From SPDF01 sp963812085 (GTDB lineage: Bacteria; Gemmatimonadota; Gemmatimonadetes; Gemmatimonadales; GWC2-71-9), in assembly GCA_963812085.1 (NCBI GenBank), contig CAWETL010000004.1, forward strand, positions 496,001-560,000: a stretch of DNA of 64,000 nt. Reading direction: 5' to 3'. This document shows positions 45,283 through 55,954 of the stretch, in pieces (the stretch's first letter is position 1; each line of letters opens with the position of its first letter). Below the pieces are notes generated by a model that had not been told where the DNA came from, did not search any database, and worked only from the letters and a program-made list of their open reading frames with translations. The position numbers and the translations under genes were made by a program.

Positions 45283-45690
45283 GCTAAGATCCCTACATCA
45301 AAAGGCGTTCTCGAAAAACGCATCAAAACCTTCTATAAAGTAACGTTGCCCTGTGTCTTTAAAACTTTTGACAAAATGCATTTGCAGAAACTGTCACAAA
45401 CAATCCATTCCTTCTCAAACAAATGGTGGCAACCCAAAAAAGTAACAAGGAGTTTTGAGAGGAACTTATTTTTCATGTGCTTCTCCCGCTTTTGTTGGAG
45501 TCTCTTGCATATAAGAACCTGTCTATAACAGGTTAGGCTGTCTTAGCTCGCGCTGTTCCAGATCAGATCCATTCCAGAAAGAAACGTTCTATTGGCTTCT
45601 TGTCTTTTCATGCGTTCTTGCGTCTCAAAAGTGGGCAAATTGAAAGAAAGGCATTTGGAACAGAGTACGCTCAAGTTTTTATCTTTGTTC
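45283..45690. other. Intergenic region, no gene seen
   Basis: About 400 bp between convergent or tandem transcripts. Palindromic TAACAGGTTAG-like bases near 45524-45535 are weak. No frame with support. Confidence 0.45.
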
Positions 45691-46890
45691 CTATCGCGTC
45701 ATCATCCTTTTGAAAACTGGCAATGCTATCGCAATCATCACTATGCCGAACACGATCAGTATTATGAGTTCTGTGGATATTTGTGGTATGCCTGCGCCAA
45801 GAACCATGACCTTTCTAAGCGCACCTGACGCGTATGTTAGGGGCAGGAAACTGGAGATGGTTTGCATGAATCCTGGCATCTGCTGTATCGGGAAGAACAC
45901 GCCGCTAAGGAACATCATCGGGAACATCAGGGTCATCATGAGCATCTGCGCTGTCTCTTGGTCTTTGGTGAATGAGGTTATAACTATGCCCAACCCGACG
46001 AAACTAAACACGCCCAGCAACAGTAACCCGAAAACCAATAGGATGCTTCCTTGAATAGCAACGCCAAATATGCCAATAGCTAACGCCAAGATTATTACAC
46101 CCTGGATTAACCCTCTGGCCGTTTGAGCTATCGTTTTGCCCAACAGAATCGAGAGCCTATTTATTGGCGCAACCATCATACCGTCCATTGTCCCAATTTC
46201 CTTCTCTTGAGAAATAGCAACTGGTAGCCCAGTCATGACACTCATCATAACAGTCATAGCCATGATGCCTGGCGCAATGAAGTCGAAATAGCTTGGGCTG
46301 CCTGGAACGATACCCTGACTTTGCACGCTAATGGGTTTTACGACTGCAAGGGCGCTCGTTGCGTTCAGGGTTGAATTCATTATCAGTACTTGTTGTTGAG
46401 CCATCATAGTGCCCATACTATCGAAGACACCAGAAAGTACACCTCGGATTGTCGCGGAAATCTGTGGATTGGATTCGTCGGTAATAATAATTACGGTTCC
46501 CTGCTGGCCACTATACACGCATCGACTAAAGTTTTCGGGAATCACAATGCCACCGCTGAGTTCGCCTCTCTGCACCAAATCTTTAACTTCATCTAAACCT
46601 GACGCCGTGGTAAGAGTCATCATGTCTGTCTGAGCATTAATGCCTTGCAGGGTCGCAAAGAATGTCTGGCTTGCGTTTGTTGAGCCGTTGAAACCAGAAT
46701 CCTCATTTACCATAGCAATTGACATGTTTTTTATGCTGACACCGCCAGTTGGGTAAATGAATCCGACCATAACCATCATGAACAATGGCATAACAACAAG
46801 GAGGACCAAGCCTAGCCGGTTTCGGAATAGCTCCATAAGGTCTTTCCAAGCGATTCTAAAGCTATGGCTAAGAATTGTTTTTGCAGTCAT
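45691..46890 (-). CDS. ABC-2 exporter permease (PadR-controlled)
   Basis: 399 residues: N-terminal arm and TM1, outer domain ~45-200, five C-terminal helices. ATG with AGGTGATAG upstream and six bases after the ATPase stop. Third ABC-2 pair in the window and the only one next to its regulator. Confidence 0.9.
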   Translation of the reverse strand: MTAKTILSHSFRIAWKDLMELFRNRLGLVLLVVMPLFMMVMVGFIYPTGGVSIKNMSIAMVNEDSGFNGSTNASQTFFATLQGINAQTDMMTLTTASGLDEVKDLVQRGELSGGIVIPENFSRCVYSGQQGTVIIITDESNPQISATIRGVLSGVFDSMGTMMAQQQVLIMNSTLNATSALAVVKPISVQSQGIVPGSPSYFDFIAPGIMAMTVMMSVMTGLPVAISQEKEIGTMDGMMVAPINRLSILLGKTIAQTARGLIQGVIILALAIGIFGVAIQGSILLVFGLLLLGVFSFVGLGIVITSFTKDQETAQMLMMTLMFPMMFLSGVFFPIQQMPGFMQTISSFLPLTYASGALRKVMVLGAGIPQISTELIILIVFGIVMIAIALPVFKRMMTR

Positions 46891-46896
46891 CTTCTA

Positions 46897-47916
46897 TCAC
46901 CTAACTCTCCTTTGTGCTCTAAAATGCTTTGGACCATGTTCCAGCGGAATCTTCTGGTCTGCGCTGTCCCTAACTTCATGCCCCGTAATGTGCAAAAATA
47001 CGTCTTCAAGAGTGGGTTGCAGATTCGCCATCGACGTTATCTTTGCGTCCTTTTTCCTGACGGTGTCAATTATGTTGTCGAAAGCTTCCGTTCCATGAAC
47101 GATCGTATGTAGGGTCATGGAGTTTTCTTGGGTTACAGCATCTACACAGTCAAGTGCTTTAATTGACGATATTATATCAGGGGTTAAGTTCGCGATTTCA
47201 AGTTTAATTATCATAGTGTCCGCTCCTGAAATAATCTTTTTCAGATTCGTAGAAGTATCCAACGCTACAATTTTTCCATGATCGACGATAGCTATCCGGT
47301 CACATAACAAGTCAGCGTCAGCCATCATGTGGGTAGTTATTATGACAGTGGTTCCCTGTTCCTGATTGAGCTTCTTTATGAAATCTCTTATTTCATTCGA
47401 AGATTGAGGGTCTAAGCCCAGTGTTGGTTCATCCAAGAAGAGAACATGCGGCATGTTCAGCAACGCCCTCACAACATTCATCCTTTGACGCATACCAGTC
47501 GAGAAGGTGCCAACCTGAGCGTTTTTCCACTTAGTTAGATTGACGAGCTCCAGCAACTCATCGATTCTCTTCGTTAACACATCTTTTGGGATGTTGAAGA
47601 GACTGCCAAAAAACCAGAGGTTCTCTTTTGCAGTTAAACGATTATAAATAATCATTTTCTCAGAGACTATACCAATTAGCTTACGAACTTCAGTGTCATG
47701 CATTACCGTATCGTAACCACCGATGACGGCCGTTCCCTTTGTCGGTCTTGATAGCGTGGAAAGCATTCGCAATATCGTGCTCTTACCAGCTCCGTTAGGT
47801 CCTAAAAGCCCAAATATTTCGCCTTTTTTAACGGTGAATGAGATGTCGTCTACTGCTGTAAAATTTCCGAAGTTCTTCGTCAAGTTATTAGCTTCAATTA
47901 TGTTGCCGTTATCCAT
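46897..47916 (-). CDS. ABC-2 exporter ATPase (DrrA-like, PadR-controlled)
   Basis: 339 residues. Walker A GPNGAGKST, signature TFSTGMRQR, Walker B VLFLDEPTLGLD, H-loop TTHMMADAD; the C-terminal extension (residues ~230-339) is DrrA-type. No ribosome site before the ATG; the TATA-like box near 47950 would give a leaderless message. Opposite the PadR gene across a 91-bp gap. Confidence 0.9.
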   Translation of the reverse strand: MDNGNIIEANNLTKNFGNFTAVDDISFTVKKGEIFGLLGPNGAGKSTILRMLSTLSRPTKGTAVIGGYDTVMHDTEVRKLIGIVSEKMIIYNRLTAKENLWFFGSLFNIPKDVLTKRIDELLELVNLTKWKNAQVGTFSTGMRQRMNVVRALLNMPHVLFLDEPTLGLDPQSSNEIRDFIKKLNQEQGTTVIITTHMMADADLLCDRIAIVDHGKIVALDTSTNLKKIISGADTMIIKLEIANLTPDIISSIKALDCVDAVTQENSMTLHTIVHGTEAFDNIIDTVRKKDAKITSMANLQPTLEDVFLHITGHEVRDSADQKIPLEHGPKHFRAQRRVR

Positions 47917-47948
47917 TTACAGGACCAATTTTTCTAATATTATTCTAT

Positions 47949-47979
47949 GCAATATATTGTGGTAAAATATAAATATTGC
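47949..47979. promoter_or_regulatory. Inverted repeat, likely PadR operator in divergent promoter
   Basis: GCAATAT at 47949-47955 and ATATTGC at 47973-47979 form a perfect 7-bp palindrome separated by 17 bases. The gap contains the TATA-like AAAATATAAATA of the PadR gene. Spacing of ~24 bp between half-site centres is close to two helical turns, suitable for a dimeric winged-helix repressor that would shut off both directions. Confidence 0.55.
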
Positions 47980-48007
47980 TTGCCGAACACTCTATGCTTG
48001 AACAATA

Positions 48008-48586
48008 ATGAAGGCAGAAACTGTCGATAAAACAGCCCAAAACTGGCTCAAAGAAGCCCAAAAAGGATACATACGGATAGGTATCCTGATCCTGCTAAAC
48101 AAGAAACCATCCCACGGCTACGAACTCATGAAAGAATTCAAGAATCGCTCCAAGGGCTTATATAAGCCCACACCAGGCGGAGTCTACCCCATTCTGCGCG
48201 ACCTAGAGCAATCAGGATATATTAAGGGTCAGTGGCAAGCTCAGAAGAAACGAAGATTCAAAGTCTACACAGTCACAAGTTCGGGAGAGGCCATCCTCAA
48301 ACGAGCCATTACGAAGCAAACAGAAATTTCCAACAATATTTATAACCTGTTCCAAGAATTCGCCAAAGACGTTCTCAACGTGGAAATGGCAAAAACACCC
48401 CTGTCCAACATGCCTTCGATGTTTTCAACCTTCCTAGAAGACAAAGAAGAAAACCTTCAAGACTTAGAGGCACAACGAAAACAGATCAAGGAAACGATAG
48501 TAACTATGCGCCACCGACTCAAGGCAATTGGAGAAGAAATTTCTCAATTGAAGAAACAAGGTACCCCTTCTCCGCGAGAAGAGTAG
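48008..48586 (+). CDS. PadR-family transcriptional regulator
   Basis: 192 residues. The winged helix reads RIGILILLNKKPSHGYELMK, then TPGGVYPILRDLEQSGYIKG and YTVTSSGEAIL; C-terminal coiled coil (residues ~135-190). Typically a repressor of adjacent efflux genes that releases DNA when the drug binds. Divergent from the ATPase/permease pair. Confidence 0.9.
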   Translation: MKAETVDKTAQNWLKEAQKGYIRIGILILLNKKPSHGYELMKEFKNRSKGLYKPTPGGVYPILRDLEQSGYIKGQWQAQKKRRFKVYTVTSSGEAILKRAITKQTEISNNIYNLFQEFAKDVLNVEMAKTPLSNMPSMFSTFLEDKEENLQDLEAQRKQIKETIVTMRHRLKAIGEEISQLKKQGTPSPREE

Positions 48587-48791
48587 ATATAACATCCCTA
48601 AAGACAGCAAGATTGTGGCGAATTCTTGCAATACCTTCAAAATAATACGCCTAAAACACGACGTATTCATAAAAACAAGCCCAAAACTCCCATATCCACC
48701 CATACATACCCCCTAAAATTGCAACTCCCTCGCAAACCCACAGATTTGCAGATCGTCAAGCGTATATACAAGTCATAACCGTAGAAAAATC

Positions 48792-49499
48792 ATGAAACCC
48801 AACGATTCTTCCTCGGATAGTCGCCCCACACAGACCAACCCACACCCCCGAGTCGTTATAACCCAGGGTGAAGCAACCGTCAAGAAAACGCCTAACAAAG
48901 CATGGCTGTCGATTTCCACCCAAACCCGCAATGCAAAAGCAGAAGACGCACGCAAAGAAAGCGCCAAAGACATGGTCGCCCTCCAAGCGGATCTACGCGC
49001 AACCGGATTATCAACCGACGCCATAAAAACAACATCCTACACTCTCACACCAGAACTCGAATGGAAAGACGGCAAAGGAACAGTCAAAGGCTACATCGTG
49101 AACAACCAAATCGAGATACGCATCGACGACCTCAACCGACTCAGCAACGTAATCGACACAGTCAACGCCACACGCAATACGACCTTAACCATTTCCGGTC
49201 TACTCTTCGCCCTAAAAAATCAGCAAGCAGCCGAAACCGAAGCGCCAAAACTCGCTGTTCACACAGCACTCACAAGAGCCCAAGCAATCGCCCAAGGCGC
49301 ACAATTATCACTTGGAGAAATCCTACGCATCGAAGAGCTAAACATGGGCGACGTACACCGCCCAGAACCATTCCTAATGCGAACAGCGATAGCTAAAGCA
49401 GACGACAACGTTGAAACCCCTATGACAATCGAGGAAATCGAAGTCCAGGTCAAGGTAATCCTCACAGCCGAGCTTAAACCAAGTCAGCTGCCGCCATAA
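48792..49499 (+). CDS. SIMPL (DUF541) domain protein
   Basis: 235 residues. VVITQGEATVKKTPNKAWLS is the domain's start; TRAQAIAQGAQLSLGEILRI is its conserved core. No signal peptide or TM helix, unlike many DUF541 proteins, which are secreted. Function unknown in archaea; bacterial relatives are cell-surface or stress proteins. Confidence 0.82.
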   Translation: MKPNDSSSDSRPTQTNPHPRVVITQGEATVKKTPNKAWLSISTQTRNAKAEDARKESAKDMVALQADLRATGLSTDAIKTTSYTLTPELEWKDGKGTVKGYIVNNQIEIRIDDLNRLSNVIDTVNATRNTTLTISGLLFALKNQQAAETEAPKLAVHTALTRAQAIAQGAQLSLGEILRIEELNMGDVHRPEPFLMRTAIAKADDNVETPMTIEEIEVQVKVILTAELKPSQLPP

Positions 49500-49529
49500 C
49501 ATTGTGCGCGCGCTTTGTAGAGAAGGTTG

Positions 49530-49997
49530 TTATGCGTTCTGGGTCTTTCGATCAAAAAATATGTTCTTTCCTTTGACGCATAAAGGTATCCCTTGGATTT
49601 CATCAGCTTCCAACAGTCCCATTTTGGTGGCAGCAAGACCCACGCTCCGCATGATTCTGTTGTCTACGTTTAAATCACTTGCAACCTTCACAGCAGAACC
49701 AATAGCTATGCCCAGATCTATCAGCTTCGCTTGATAATTTATCCAATCCTTGATTGGATTTCCAAAACAAACGCCTATCAAGACCACAGCTCCCGCGTCC
49801 CTCACGTTCTTTGAGTCTCTTGTTTTTCCCATTTGCTCCATTGTGTTCGCCAATTCATCTTTCTCTTTGCCTGTTATAACGGTCGCTTTTATCTTGTCAT
49901 CTCCCATGGCTTTCGGGGCGGTTCTTGCGGCCACAACCATGAGTTTTGCCACATTCAACAAAGCGTCACACTCTGAATCTTCGGAAGTTAGAATCAT
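49530..49997 (-). CDS. DUF2148 (ferredoxin-domain-like) protein
   Basis: 155 residues. VAARTAPKAMGDDKIKATVI and the pattern of DUF2148, with GIAIGSAVKVASDLNVDNRI. Few cysteines remain, so metal binding is doubtful. The ATG at 49997 has GGTG five bases ahead. Confidence 0.8.
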   Translation of the reverse strand: MILTSEDSECDALLNVAKLMVVAARTAPKAMGDDKIKATVITGKEKDELANTMEQMGKTRDSKNVRDAGAVVLIGVCFGNPIKDWINYQAKLIDLGIAIGSAVKVASDLNVDNRIMRSVGLAATKMGLLEADEIQGIPLCVKGKNIFFDRKTQNA

Positions 49998-50127
49998 ATT
50001 TTCACCGCGAAATCTAATATGCTTCAATTTAGGGTTCGCGTCAAATAAGACTATTGCTCAACAAAATGATTCACTTCTATTTCATTAAATGCCCTCACAT
50101 TGTTTTAGCATATTGATTTACTATTTA

Positions 50128-50661
50128 CTATTTCCTTCTGCGAAGACATTCAACCAGTTTTGGACACACAAAGCAATCCGTGGGATCATCACCAGGTAGT
50201 AGGCATTCTTGTGGTTCTTGCTCAGCTTGTTTTTCTTGTTCAGCTTGTTTGATTTCCGCGGGGTCCGAAGAAATCCCTTGTTTGAGCTGCACCTCTTCAA
50301 ATGCTTTCTCAACACCATTTGGTTCAAGCTCAGTTGCTGCATTCAAACTGACTTCTGTGTTCGGCACTTGCACAACAACAGGTCTGATTTCACCCTGAAC
50401 AGACCTATAAGCCTCTCTCAATTTATCTGAAATTTGAGAACTAAATAGCAGAGCTGTTACAGAAATCGCGATTCCGACATAGTTCCAAGGAGTTATCTCC
50501 AATAGCGCCCTATTCAAAACAAAAGCATCGCGAAGCGTCCAAAAGAGGTACCACGTGAGTGACCAAACAAATGGAACATACCATATTTCTCTGAACGTTT
50601 TCAGTGTTTCGGGCCATCTGCTAACTCTCGCGGCGTTTAAGCTGACTGCCGCACTGATCAC
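50128..50661 (-). CDS. Membrane protein with Cys-rich C-terminus
   Basis: 177 residues. Two TM segments (~25-45 and ~60-80), a Glu/Gln-rich tail and a C-terminal CLLPGDDPTDCFVCPKLVEC that could bind a metal. GTG start. Not recognised. Confidence 0.55.
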   Translation of the reverse strand: MISAAVSLNAARVSRWPETLKTFREIWYVPFVWSLTWYLFWTLRDAFVLNRALLEITPWNYVGIAISVTALLFSSQISDKLREAYRSVQGEIRPVVVQVPNTEVSLNAATELEPNGVEKAFEEVQLKQGISSDPAEIKQAEQEKQAEQEPQECLLPGDDPTDCFVCPKLVECLRRRK

Positions 50662-51079
50662 GGCTGCAATTTGTCTCTTGGAATGATTAACCGTGGAGAC
50701 TCCTCAAGCAATGTTATAGTTGACTATTAAGAAAAGACTTGTGAAGATAAAATAGGTATTCAGAAACCAGACTCATCCTGCATTTTTATCAACGTCCGTT
50801 TTTGCTGTGGATCTAAACCTCCAATTCAGATTAACAGTTCATAAAGCATACTAATCAAAGAAAAGAAAGAACTTGACCAGCTCTTCCGTTTACATTCCTG
50901 AAAGGTTCGTATGGATACTTGGGAAACCAAACCACGATGTCGAAAACAAGCATAACCATCCCTTTGCTAGTAGCGAGTTTCGTATTGACAGCTTGCTCGC
51001 CCATGAAAACCGCACGCGTGGTGAGCCCAAATCCAACTCCCATTCCAAAGATAGCGAAGAGGAAAGGAGAAGAAAAAAG
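50662..51079. other. Intergenic region and leader of the surface protein
   Basis: About 420 bp. The downstream frame is open from 50873, but without homology; the real start is at 51080. No other gene is seen. Confidence 0.5.
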
Positions 51080-52822
51080 ATGAAAAAATCAACGAAAACA
51101 GTATTCACACTAGCTATTCTACTAATGCTTGCTACGGCTTCAAGATTCTTTTTTACACCGGTTAGAGCAGATACATCCACCCTATACCCTGCTGCAGATT
51201 CCTATGTATACAAATACTACAACATCGATGAAGGCAACTTTGGCCCCCTTACTACTTTAAATGTGAGATATAGCGCGAGTCCCCTACACGCGGAAAGAGC
51301 CTTCATCAAATTTGATCTTAGTAGTATACCCGCGGGCGCGACTATTACCAAAGCATATTTGCGCCTGCACAAAAACTCTGGCGGGACCACTATTTCGCCA
51401 GTTTATGCTGTTTTAGACGATTCCTGGAGCGAAATTGAGGTAACTTGGAACAATATGCCTGCATTTGGATCTCAACTGTCTACTGCAACGTCCGAAAGTG
51501 GTAGCTGGTATCGCTGGGATATCACAGCATTTGCTAACAGTGAACTCAATACAACGGACAAGTTGCTTAGCCTTGTGATAAAAACAGCCGAGACGTCCAG
51601 CATTTCCGAAGTATTGTTTGATAGCAGAGAGGCAGCGGGAACAGATAACGACCCGAGACTCGATATAATTTATACGCCTGCCCCTACTCCGACTCCTACT
51701 CCTGAACCCACTCCAACGCCTGAACCTACCCCAACGGAAACTCCAACTTCTACCCCTACCTCGACTCCTGAACCCACCTCGACTCCTACCCCCACCCCTG
51801 AACCTGAACCTACCCAGGCACCCACTCCTGAGCCTACCCCGACTCCCACCCCTACTGCATCACCAACTCCCGAAATTACTTCTACTCCAACCCCTAACCC
51901 CACTTCAAGCCCAGAACCCACCCCAACACAAACGCCTAACCCTACAACCACTCCTCAACCCACGTTACAACCAACTCCTTCACCAACACCTGCAATAGAA
52001 CCGGAGCCCACTCCAACAGAACAGCCAATATTGCAGCCTACACCAACCCTCAATCCTTTCCCAACCAACACAGCTGGACCATCTCCCAAACCTACACCTA
52101 CTCCAGAAGCAACCCCCACACAAATCCCAAAATATAAATTCGCATACCCAACCAAAGGCAAAGAATACTCAAATCTGAGAGCCCCCCAAACAATAACCCT
52201 CTGCAACTACACCACTCCACCAGATACTGGTACCATCGTGCAAATTAGCATCTACTTGTGGGGAACTCCAGAAGGATCAAACGTTAGGGCGGTAATATTT
52301 GCAAACGATCCAAACACCCAGCTTCCGCTTACTGGAGAACCACTTGCACAGAGTTTGGAGACCTTCAACGTTACGTCAGCATCGGGTGAATACTACAACT
52401 CCACAATGAACTATTCAGGTGAATGGTTCAACTTCACCATGAACTTTCCCGCTTCTCAAAATACCGTGTATTGGTTAGGGTACTACTCCGACGACTACAC
52501 TCGATACTTTTTTGATACCAACGATAATTCCCTTTCCACGACTTCTCAACCAAAAAATGATCTAACAAGTTCGCTTCCCAATACCTGGGCTTATGAAGGA
52601 AAATCGGTCATGAGCCTGTATGCTCTCTACACCTCTGCGGAACCTCAGCCTACTCCAACCCTCCCTCCAGATTCAACGGATATTCAACCAAACTCTGCCG
52701 AACTCGCCTCCGCTGAAGGTTTTCAGTATACAGTTGTGGTTTTAGCAATTATTTGCGGGGAGTCAACTATTGCATTTGCCTACCAGATCCATAAGAAAAA
52801 CAAGAATAGTCGCCATAAATAG
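51080..52822 (+). CDS. Cell-surface DNRLRE protein with Pro/Thr linker
   Basis: 580 residues. Signal peptide (TVFTLAILLMLATASRFFFT), then a DNRLRE beta-sandwich domain (YPAADSYVYKYY...RAFIKFDLSSIPAGATITKA) of ~165 residues, then ~150 residues of Pro/Thr/Glu repeats, a second domain and a C-terminal TM helix. Attached to the membrane as a surface stalk. GGAG near -12 of the ATG. Confidence 0.85.
   Translation: MKKSTKTVFTLAILLMLATASRFFFTPVRADTSTLYPAADSYVYKYYNIDEGNFGPLTTLNVRYSASPLHAERAFIKFDLSSIPAGATITKAYLRLHKNSGGTTISPVYAVLDDSWSEIEVTWNNMPAFGSQLSTATSESGSWYRWDITAFANSELNTTDKLLSLVIKTAETSSISEVLFDSREAAGTDNDPRLDIIYTPAPTPTPTPEPTPTPEPTPTETPTSTPTSTPEPTSTPTPTPEPEPTQAPTPEPTPTPTPTASPTPEITSTPTPNPTSSPEPTPTQTPNPTTTPQPTLQPTPSPTPAIEPEPTPTEQPILQPTPTLNPFPTNTAGPSPKPTPTPEATPTQIPKYKFAYPTKGKEYSNLRAPQTITLCNYTTPPDTGTIVQISIYLWGTPEGSNVRAVIFANDPNTQLPLTGEPLAQSLETFNVTSASGEYYNSTMNYSGEWFNFTMNFPASQNTVYWLGYYSDDYTRYFFDTNDNSLSTTSQPKNDLTSSLPNTWAYEGKSVMSLYALYTSAEPQPTPTLPPDSTDIQPNSAELASAEGFQYTVVVLAIICGESTIAFAYQIHKKNKNSRHK
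51679..52130 (+). repeat. Pro/Thr-rich codon repeat
   Basis: Degenerate CCTACCCC/ACTCCT-type codon repeats coding for the PT linker; the antisense Gly/Val frame here is an artefact of the repeat. Confidence 0.7.
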
Positions 52823-53033
52823 CCCGACAATAGCGCGCTAATATCCTATCGAAGAACTTATGTCCTCAACATGATAATAGAAATCATGTCGCGCGTTTTC
52901 AATGGATATTTGGGATTTTTTCATTGTATGAATAATGATTCCTGCAGGCTTTTGAAAATCGATCGATCGCCAAAAAGTGTGCCCCCTATCGTTGAAATAG
53001 AAAAATGGGGTTTAGGTCGCGCGCGATTGAAAG

Positions 53034-53720
53034 CTAGCGTGGAGGTGGCGGCGGTGGAGGCGGGTAATTGCCTGGGACGATCTGCTGCGGTTGAGTTGTT
53101 TTCTTCTTTCTGCTCCTTAGCACAACAACGACAGCCACGATCACTATGACCGCAGCAATGACTCCTATGATGATATATAGCAAGTTGCCTCCGAGCGAGA
53201 AGGTTCCCCCTCCCACTCCGATGCTGTCAATTATCGACGTCACCTGATCTCTGCTTTGAGTACTTGAGCCGTATATTGCCATCACGTTGAAGCAATAATT
53301 GTTCTTAACGAAGAACATGTCTAATACGTAGGTGTCAATAGTTTCGTCATAGCTCCTTGCGTATCCTGCGGGCACGCCAGCAGCTTGAACTACTCCGCTG
53401 TCGGTTACGTCATAGTCGGAAAAGTCTCTTTGGAACAGCGTCACTGCTGCATCTTCCAACTCTGAATTCGTGTAGTTTTCTTGCACCTTTTCGTAATATA
53501 TTGCAACGTCGTCGTCAGTGTCGGAGTTTACATACTCTAACAAGCCTGCGCCCGCGGGGTCGAGCTCCGATGGTGCGTTGGGGTAAGCTGTGTCAGTATC
53601 CAGTTTCCACCCGCTTGGGACGGTTACAGTTGGTTTGGAGAGGGTTTGTGCTTGGCAGAGACACGCAGTTGATATTACAACTATGCAGACCAAGACTGTT
53701 AATGCATAATGTATTTTCAT
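53034..53720 (-). CDS. Secreted/anchored protein with C-terminal TM and poly-Pro tail
   Basis: 228 residues. Signal peptide (ALTVLVCIVVISTACLCQAQ), outer domain ~30-170 with paired strands, TM helix ~180-205 (LLYIIIGVIAAVIVIVAVVV), basic stop-transfer RSRKKK, then PPPPPPPPR at the end. The Pro tail faces the cytoplasm. Not recognised. Confidence 0.7.
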   Translation of the reverse strand: MKIHYALTVLVCIVVISTACLCQAQTLSKPTVTVPSGWKLDTDTAYPNAPSELDPAGAGLLEYVNSDTDDDVAIYYEKVQENYTNSELEDAAVTLFQRDFSDYDVTDSGVVQAAGVPAGYARSYDETIDTYVLDMFFVKNNYCFNVMAIYGSSTQSRDQVTSIIDSIGVGGGTFSLGGNLLYIIIGVIAAVIVIVAVVVVLRSRKKKTTQPQQIVPGNYPPPPPPPPR

Positions 53721-53924
53721 TTTTTTCCTTTCTTCCTTTTTATCCCTAGGTCAAATGGTAGGTGCTAGAAGAAGATAAGCTTTTTAGATGATTCTTGCAA
53801 CCCCCAGCTCTACGGGATACTTGCATTTTGAATGAACTTATCTGGCAGTTTTTTGGTTACTTTAGAAGGATTTTTATTTAGAACTAGATAAATAGCGGTT
53901 TGCAGTGAGCGGGTGGTTGGGAGA

Positions 53925-55167
53925 ATGAGGTTAAGGTTTTTCCTGATAGGAAGCGTTGTTTTTCTTGCTTTTGCAGTGTTCGCACCGACGGTTCTGGTGA
54001 ATGCGCAGTCAGATCAGGATATTTGGAAAGTTTACGATACAATCGAGCCGACTCTTGATCAGGTCAAATGGTCTGAGACAGGCACAATAGCGTCGCCTGC
54101 TTCGTGGATTGAGGATGGAACTTGGGTTATTGCTTCTATGCGTCAAAGCTTAGTTAGCCAAAATGATATCTTTGTTTCGCTCTATGAGCGGTTCGATTGG
54201 TTGCGTGTAAAATCAAATGCTGAAGAATATTATGGACTTCAGTTTAGCTCCTTTGATGATTTCTCAAGTACCATCCAAGCAGATACGGGTCCTTGGTTAA
54301 GCCTTTCATGGGGTTTGGATACTCAGTGGTATGGGATATCGCAGAACACTACCAAGGTCGTCTCTTCTTTCGATCAAACCAGTGGCAAGGTTGATTTGTC
54401 AATTTGGATTCATATTTTGCGTGTTCCCGAATACCTCTCGGGCAGCGATAGATTGACCGATTGGTTGACAGGCTTTGATCTAACCCCTGTGTCAATAGGG
54501 AACATGAAGCTTTGGGAACTGTATGAAGATTGGAGTTCAAGCGGAACAGGTTACAGGCTTCAGTTTGAGGCTCCTGCCAACATCCTTAGTCATAACGGCA
54601 ATAACTACACTTGCACGATTGGGGTTGCCACTTCATTCGTGAATAAGGCATTCAAGAGTCGATCAAGTCATAGACATAAACATGCCTCCCGAAACCATCG
54701 TAAAGGAGTTTTCTCCTCAGCTCCTGAGCGTCTCTTTGGGCAATAATGTGGGCAGTTTTGTATTGCAGAATGGTGATTTGTACCCGGAAGCTTTCACGGT
54801 CCTGAGTGCGCCGCCTTCAGCGAACCTTGCAGCTCAGGTGCTGACTGCTTTTTTCACGACGCCGGCTGGTTTAGGGGCTCTAGCTTCGCTTACTGTACTT
54901 TGTGTCACAGGGTTGCGCGGTAGACAAATCTACCGTAGAAGCGCCTTGTATCATCGGCTCTACCGCAGCATGGTAACGCTTTACGATCTCTACAGTAAAG
55001 ACGAAGCAAAGTTTCGGGCGGAAATAAATGGCGCGTCAAAAACAATCTTCAAAATGATGGTCGAAGACAAAATCACCGACGAACAATTCGAAAAACTACT
55101 CACAAGACGAGATGACCTGCTAGAGCGCGCTCAAAAAGAACAACTCCCACCCCCGCCCAACCTGTAG
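53925..55167 (+). pseudogene. Membrane-anchored protein split by a frameshift
   Basis: Frame 1 (53925-54746) gives a signal peptide (FFLIGSVVFLAFAVFAPTVL) and an outer domain ending near VNKAF. Frame 2 continues as VDQVIDINMPPETIVKEF, then a TM helix (AGLGALASLTVLCVTGLRGR) and a SHOCT-like helical end with PPPPNL. A one-base change near 54655 joins them into ~414 residues. It is either a broken gene or a sequence error. Confidence 0.7.
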
Positions 55168-55432
55168 CTATTCTTCTTGTTTCTCCAAAGGGGCGCTCGC
55201 TAAAGAAAACCTCACTGTTCTTCTCAAAGTAATCGCCATTCGCGCTATCTGATGTCTAAGCAGACAAAACTCTCTTCACTTGGATGTGCACCAAATTGTC
55301 TCTGTAATTTATTTGATCCAAGCGCATTTCATAAAAGCAGCTGGTATGCCCAATGGACAATGGGAGCTAGACAGACCGTCCATGAAACACTGACTTAAAC
55401 CTTATAAGACAAATACTTACTATCGAATAAAG

Positions 55433-55819
55433 GTGGAAGAACATCCTATGTCTAAACCTGAAAAGAAAGCAATGACCAAGGATCGATTAATCGACATGCA
55501 AGTAATCGACAGTGAAGGAAACATCGTCGGAAAAGTTCAAGACATCGCCTTCGTTGTAGGGAAAGTAGGCATGAACTTGATCGTGGAGACAAAGAAAGGG
55601 GAAAACACTGAAATCCCTTGGGAAGGTATTCAAGCTGCCGGAGATTTCGTACTACTGAAGCCGTCCGTTGGATCTTTTCAATCCACACCAAGCCAACCAG
55701 CGGGAAGCCAGCAAGCTCAACCCACTCAACAACAGAATTGCCCAATTTGCCAAGGACCTCTAACCTGGGTTCCCCAATACCAGCGCTGGTACTGCTATAA
55801 CGACAAAAAATACGTTTGA
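55433..55819 (+). CDS. PRC-barrel protein with C-terminal zinc ribbon
   Basis: 128 residues. PRC-barrel (KDRLIDMQVIDSEGNIVGKV...) and a C-terminal zinc ribbon CPICQGPLTWVPQYQRWYCY. The ribbon matches that of the 56998-57336 protein. PRC-barrels are found in archaeal RNA-processing and cell-division proteins (CdpB). ATG 55448 is a possible shorter start. Confidence 0.8.
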   Translation: MEEHPMSKPEKKAMTKDRLIDMQVIDSEGNIVGKVQDIAFVVGKVGMNLIVETKKGENTEIPWEGIQAAGDFVLLKPSVGSFQSTPSQPAGSQQAQPTQQQNCPICQGPLTWVPQYQRWYCYNDKKYV

Positions 55820-55954
55820 GAAAGCAAAAAGAAAATCAGCCCTCAGATTATTTGTCTAAAGCTAGCGTGCGCTCGAAACTACTAGAAAAAGCGAATTTTA
55901 CCATTTGCTAGTTTTTCTTCAAGGTAAATTAGGGCATATAATCTCAGCCTTTGC

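Noticed and set aside
51670..51951. Gly/Val-rich antisense frame
   Set aside because: Artefact of the Pro/Thr codon repeats on the plus strand.
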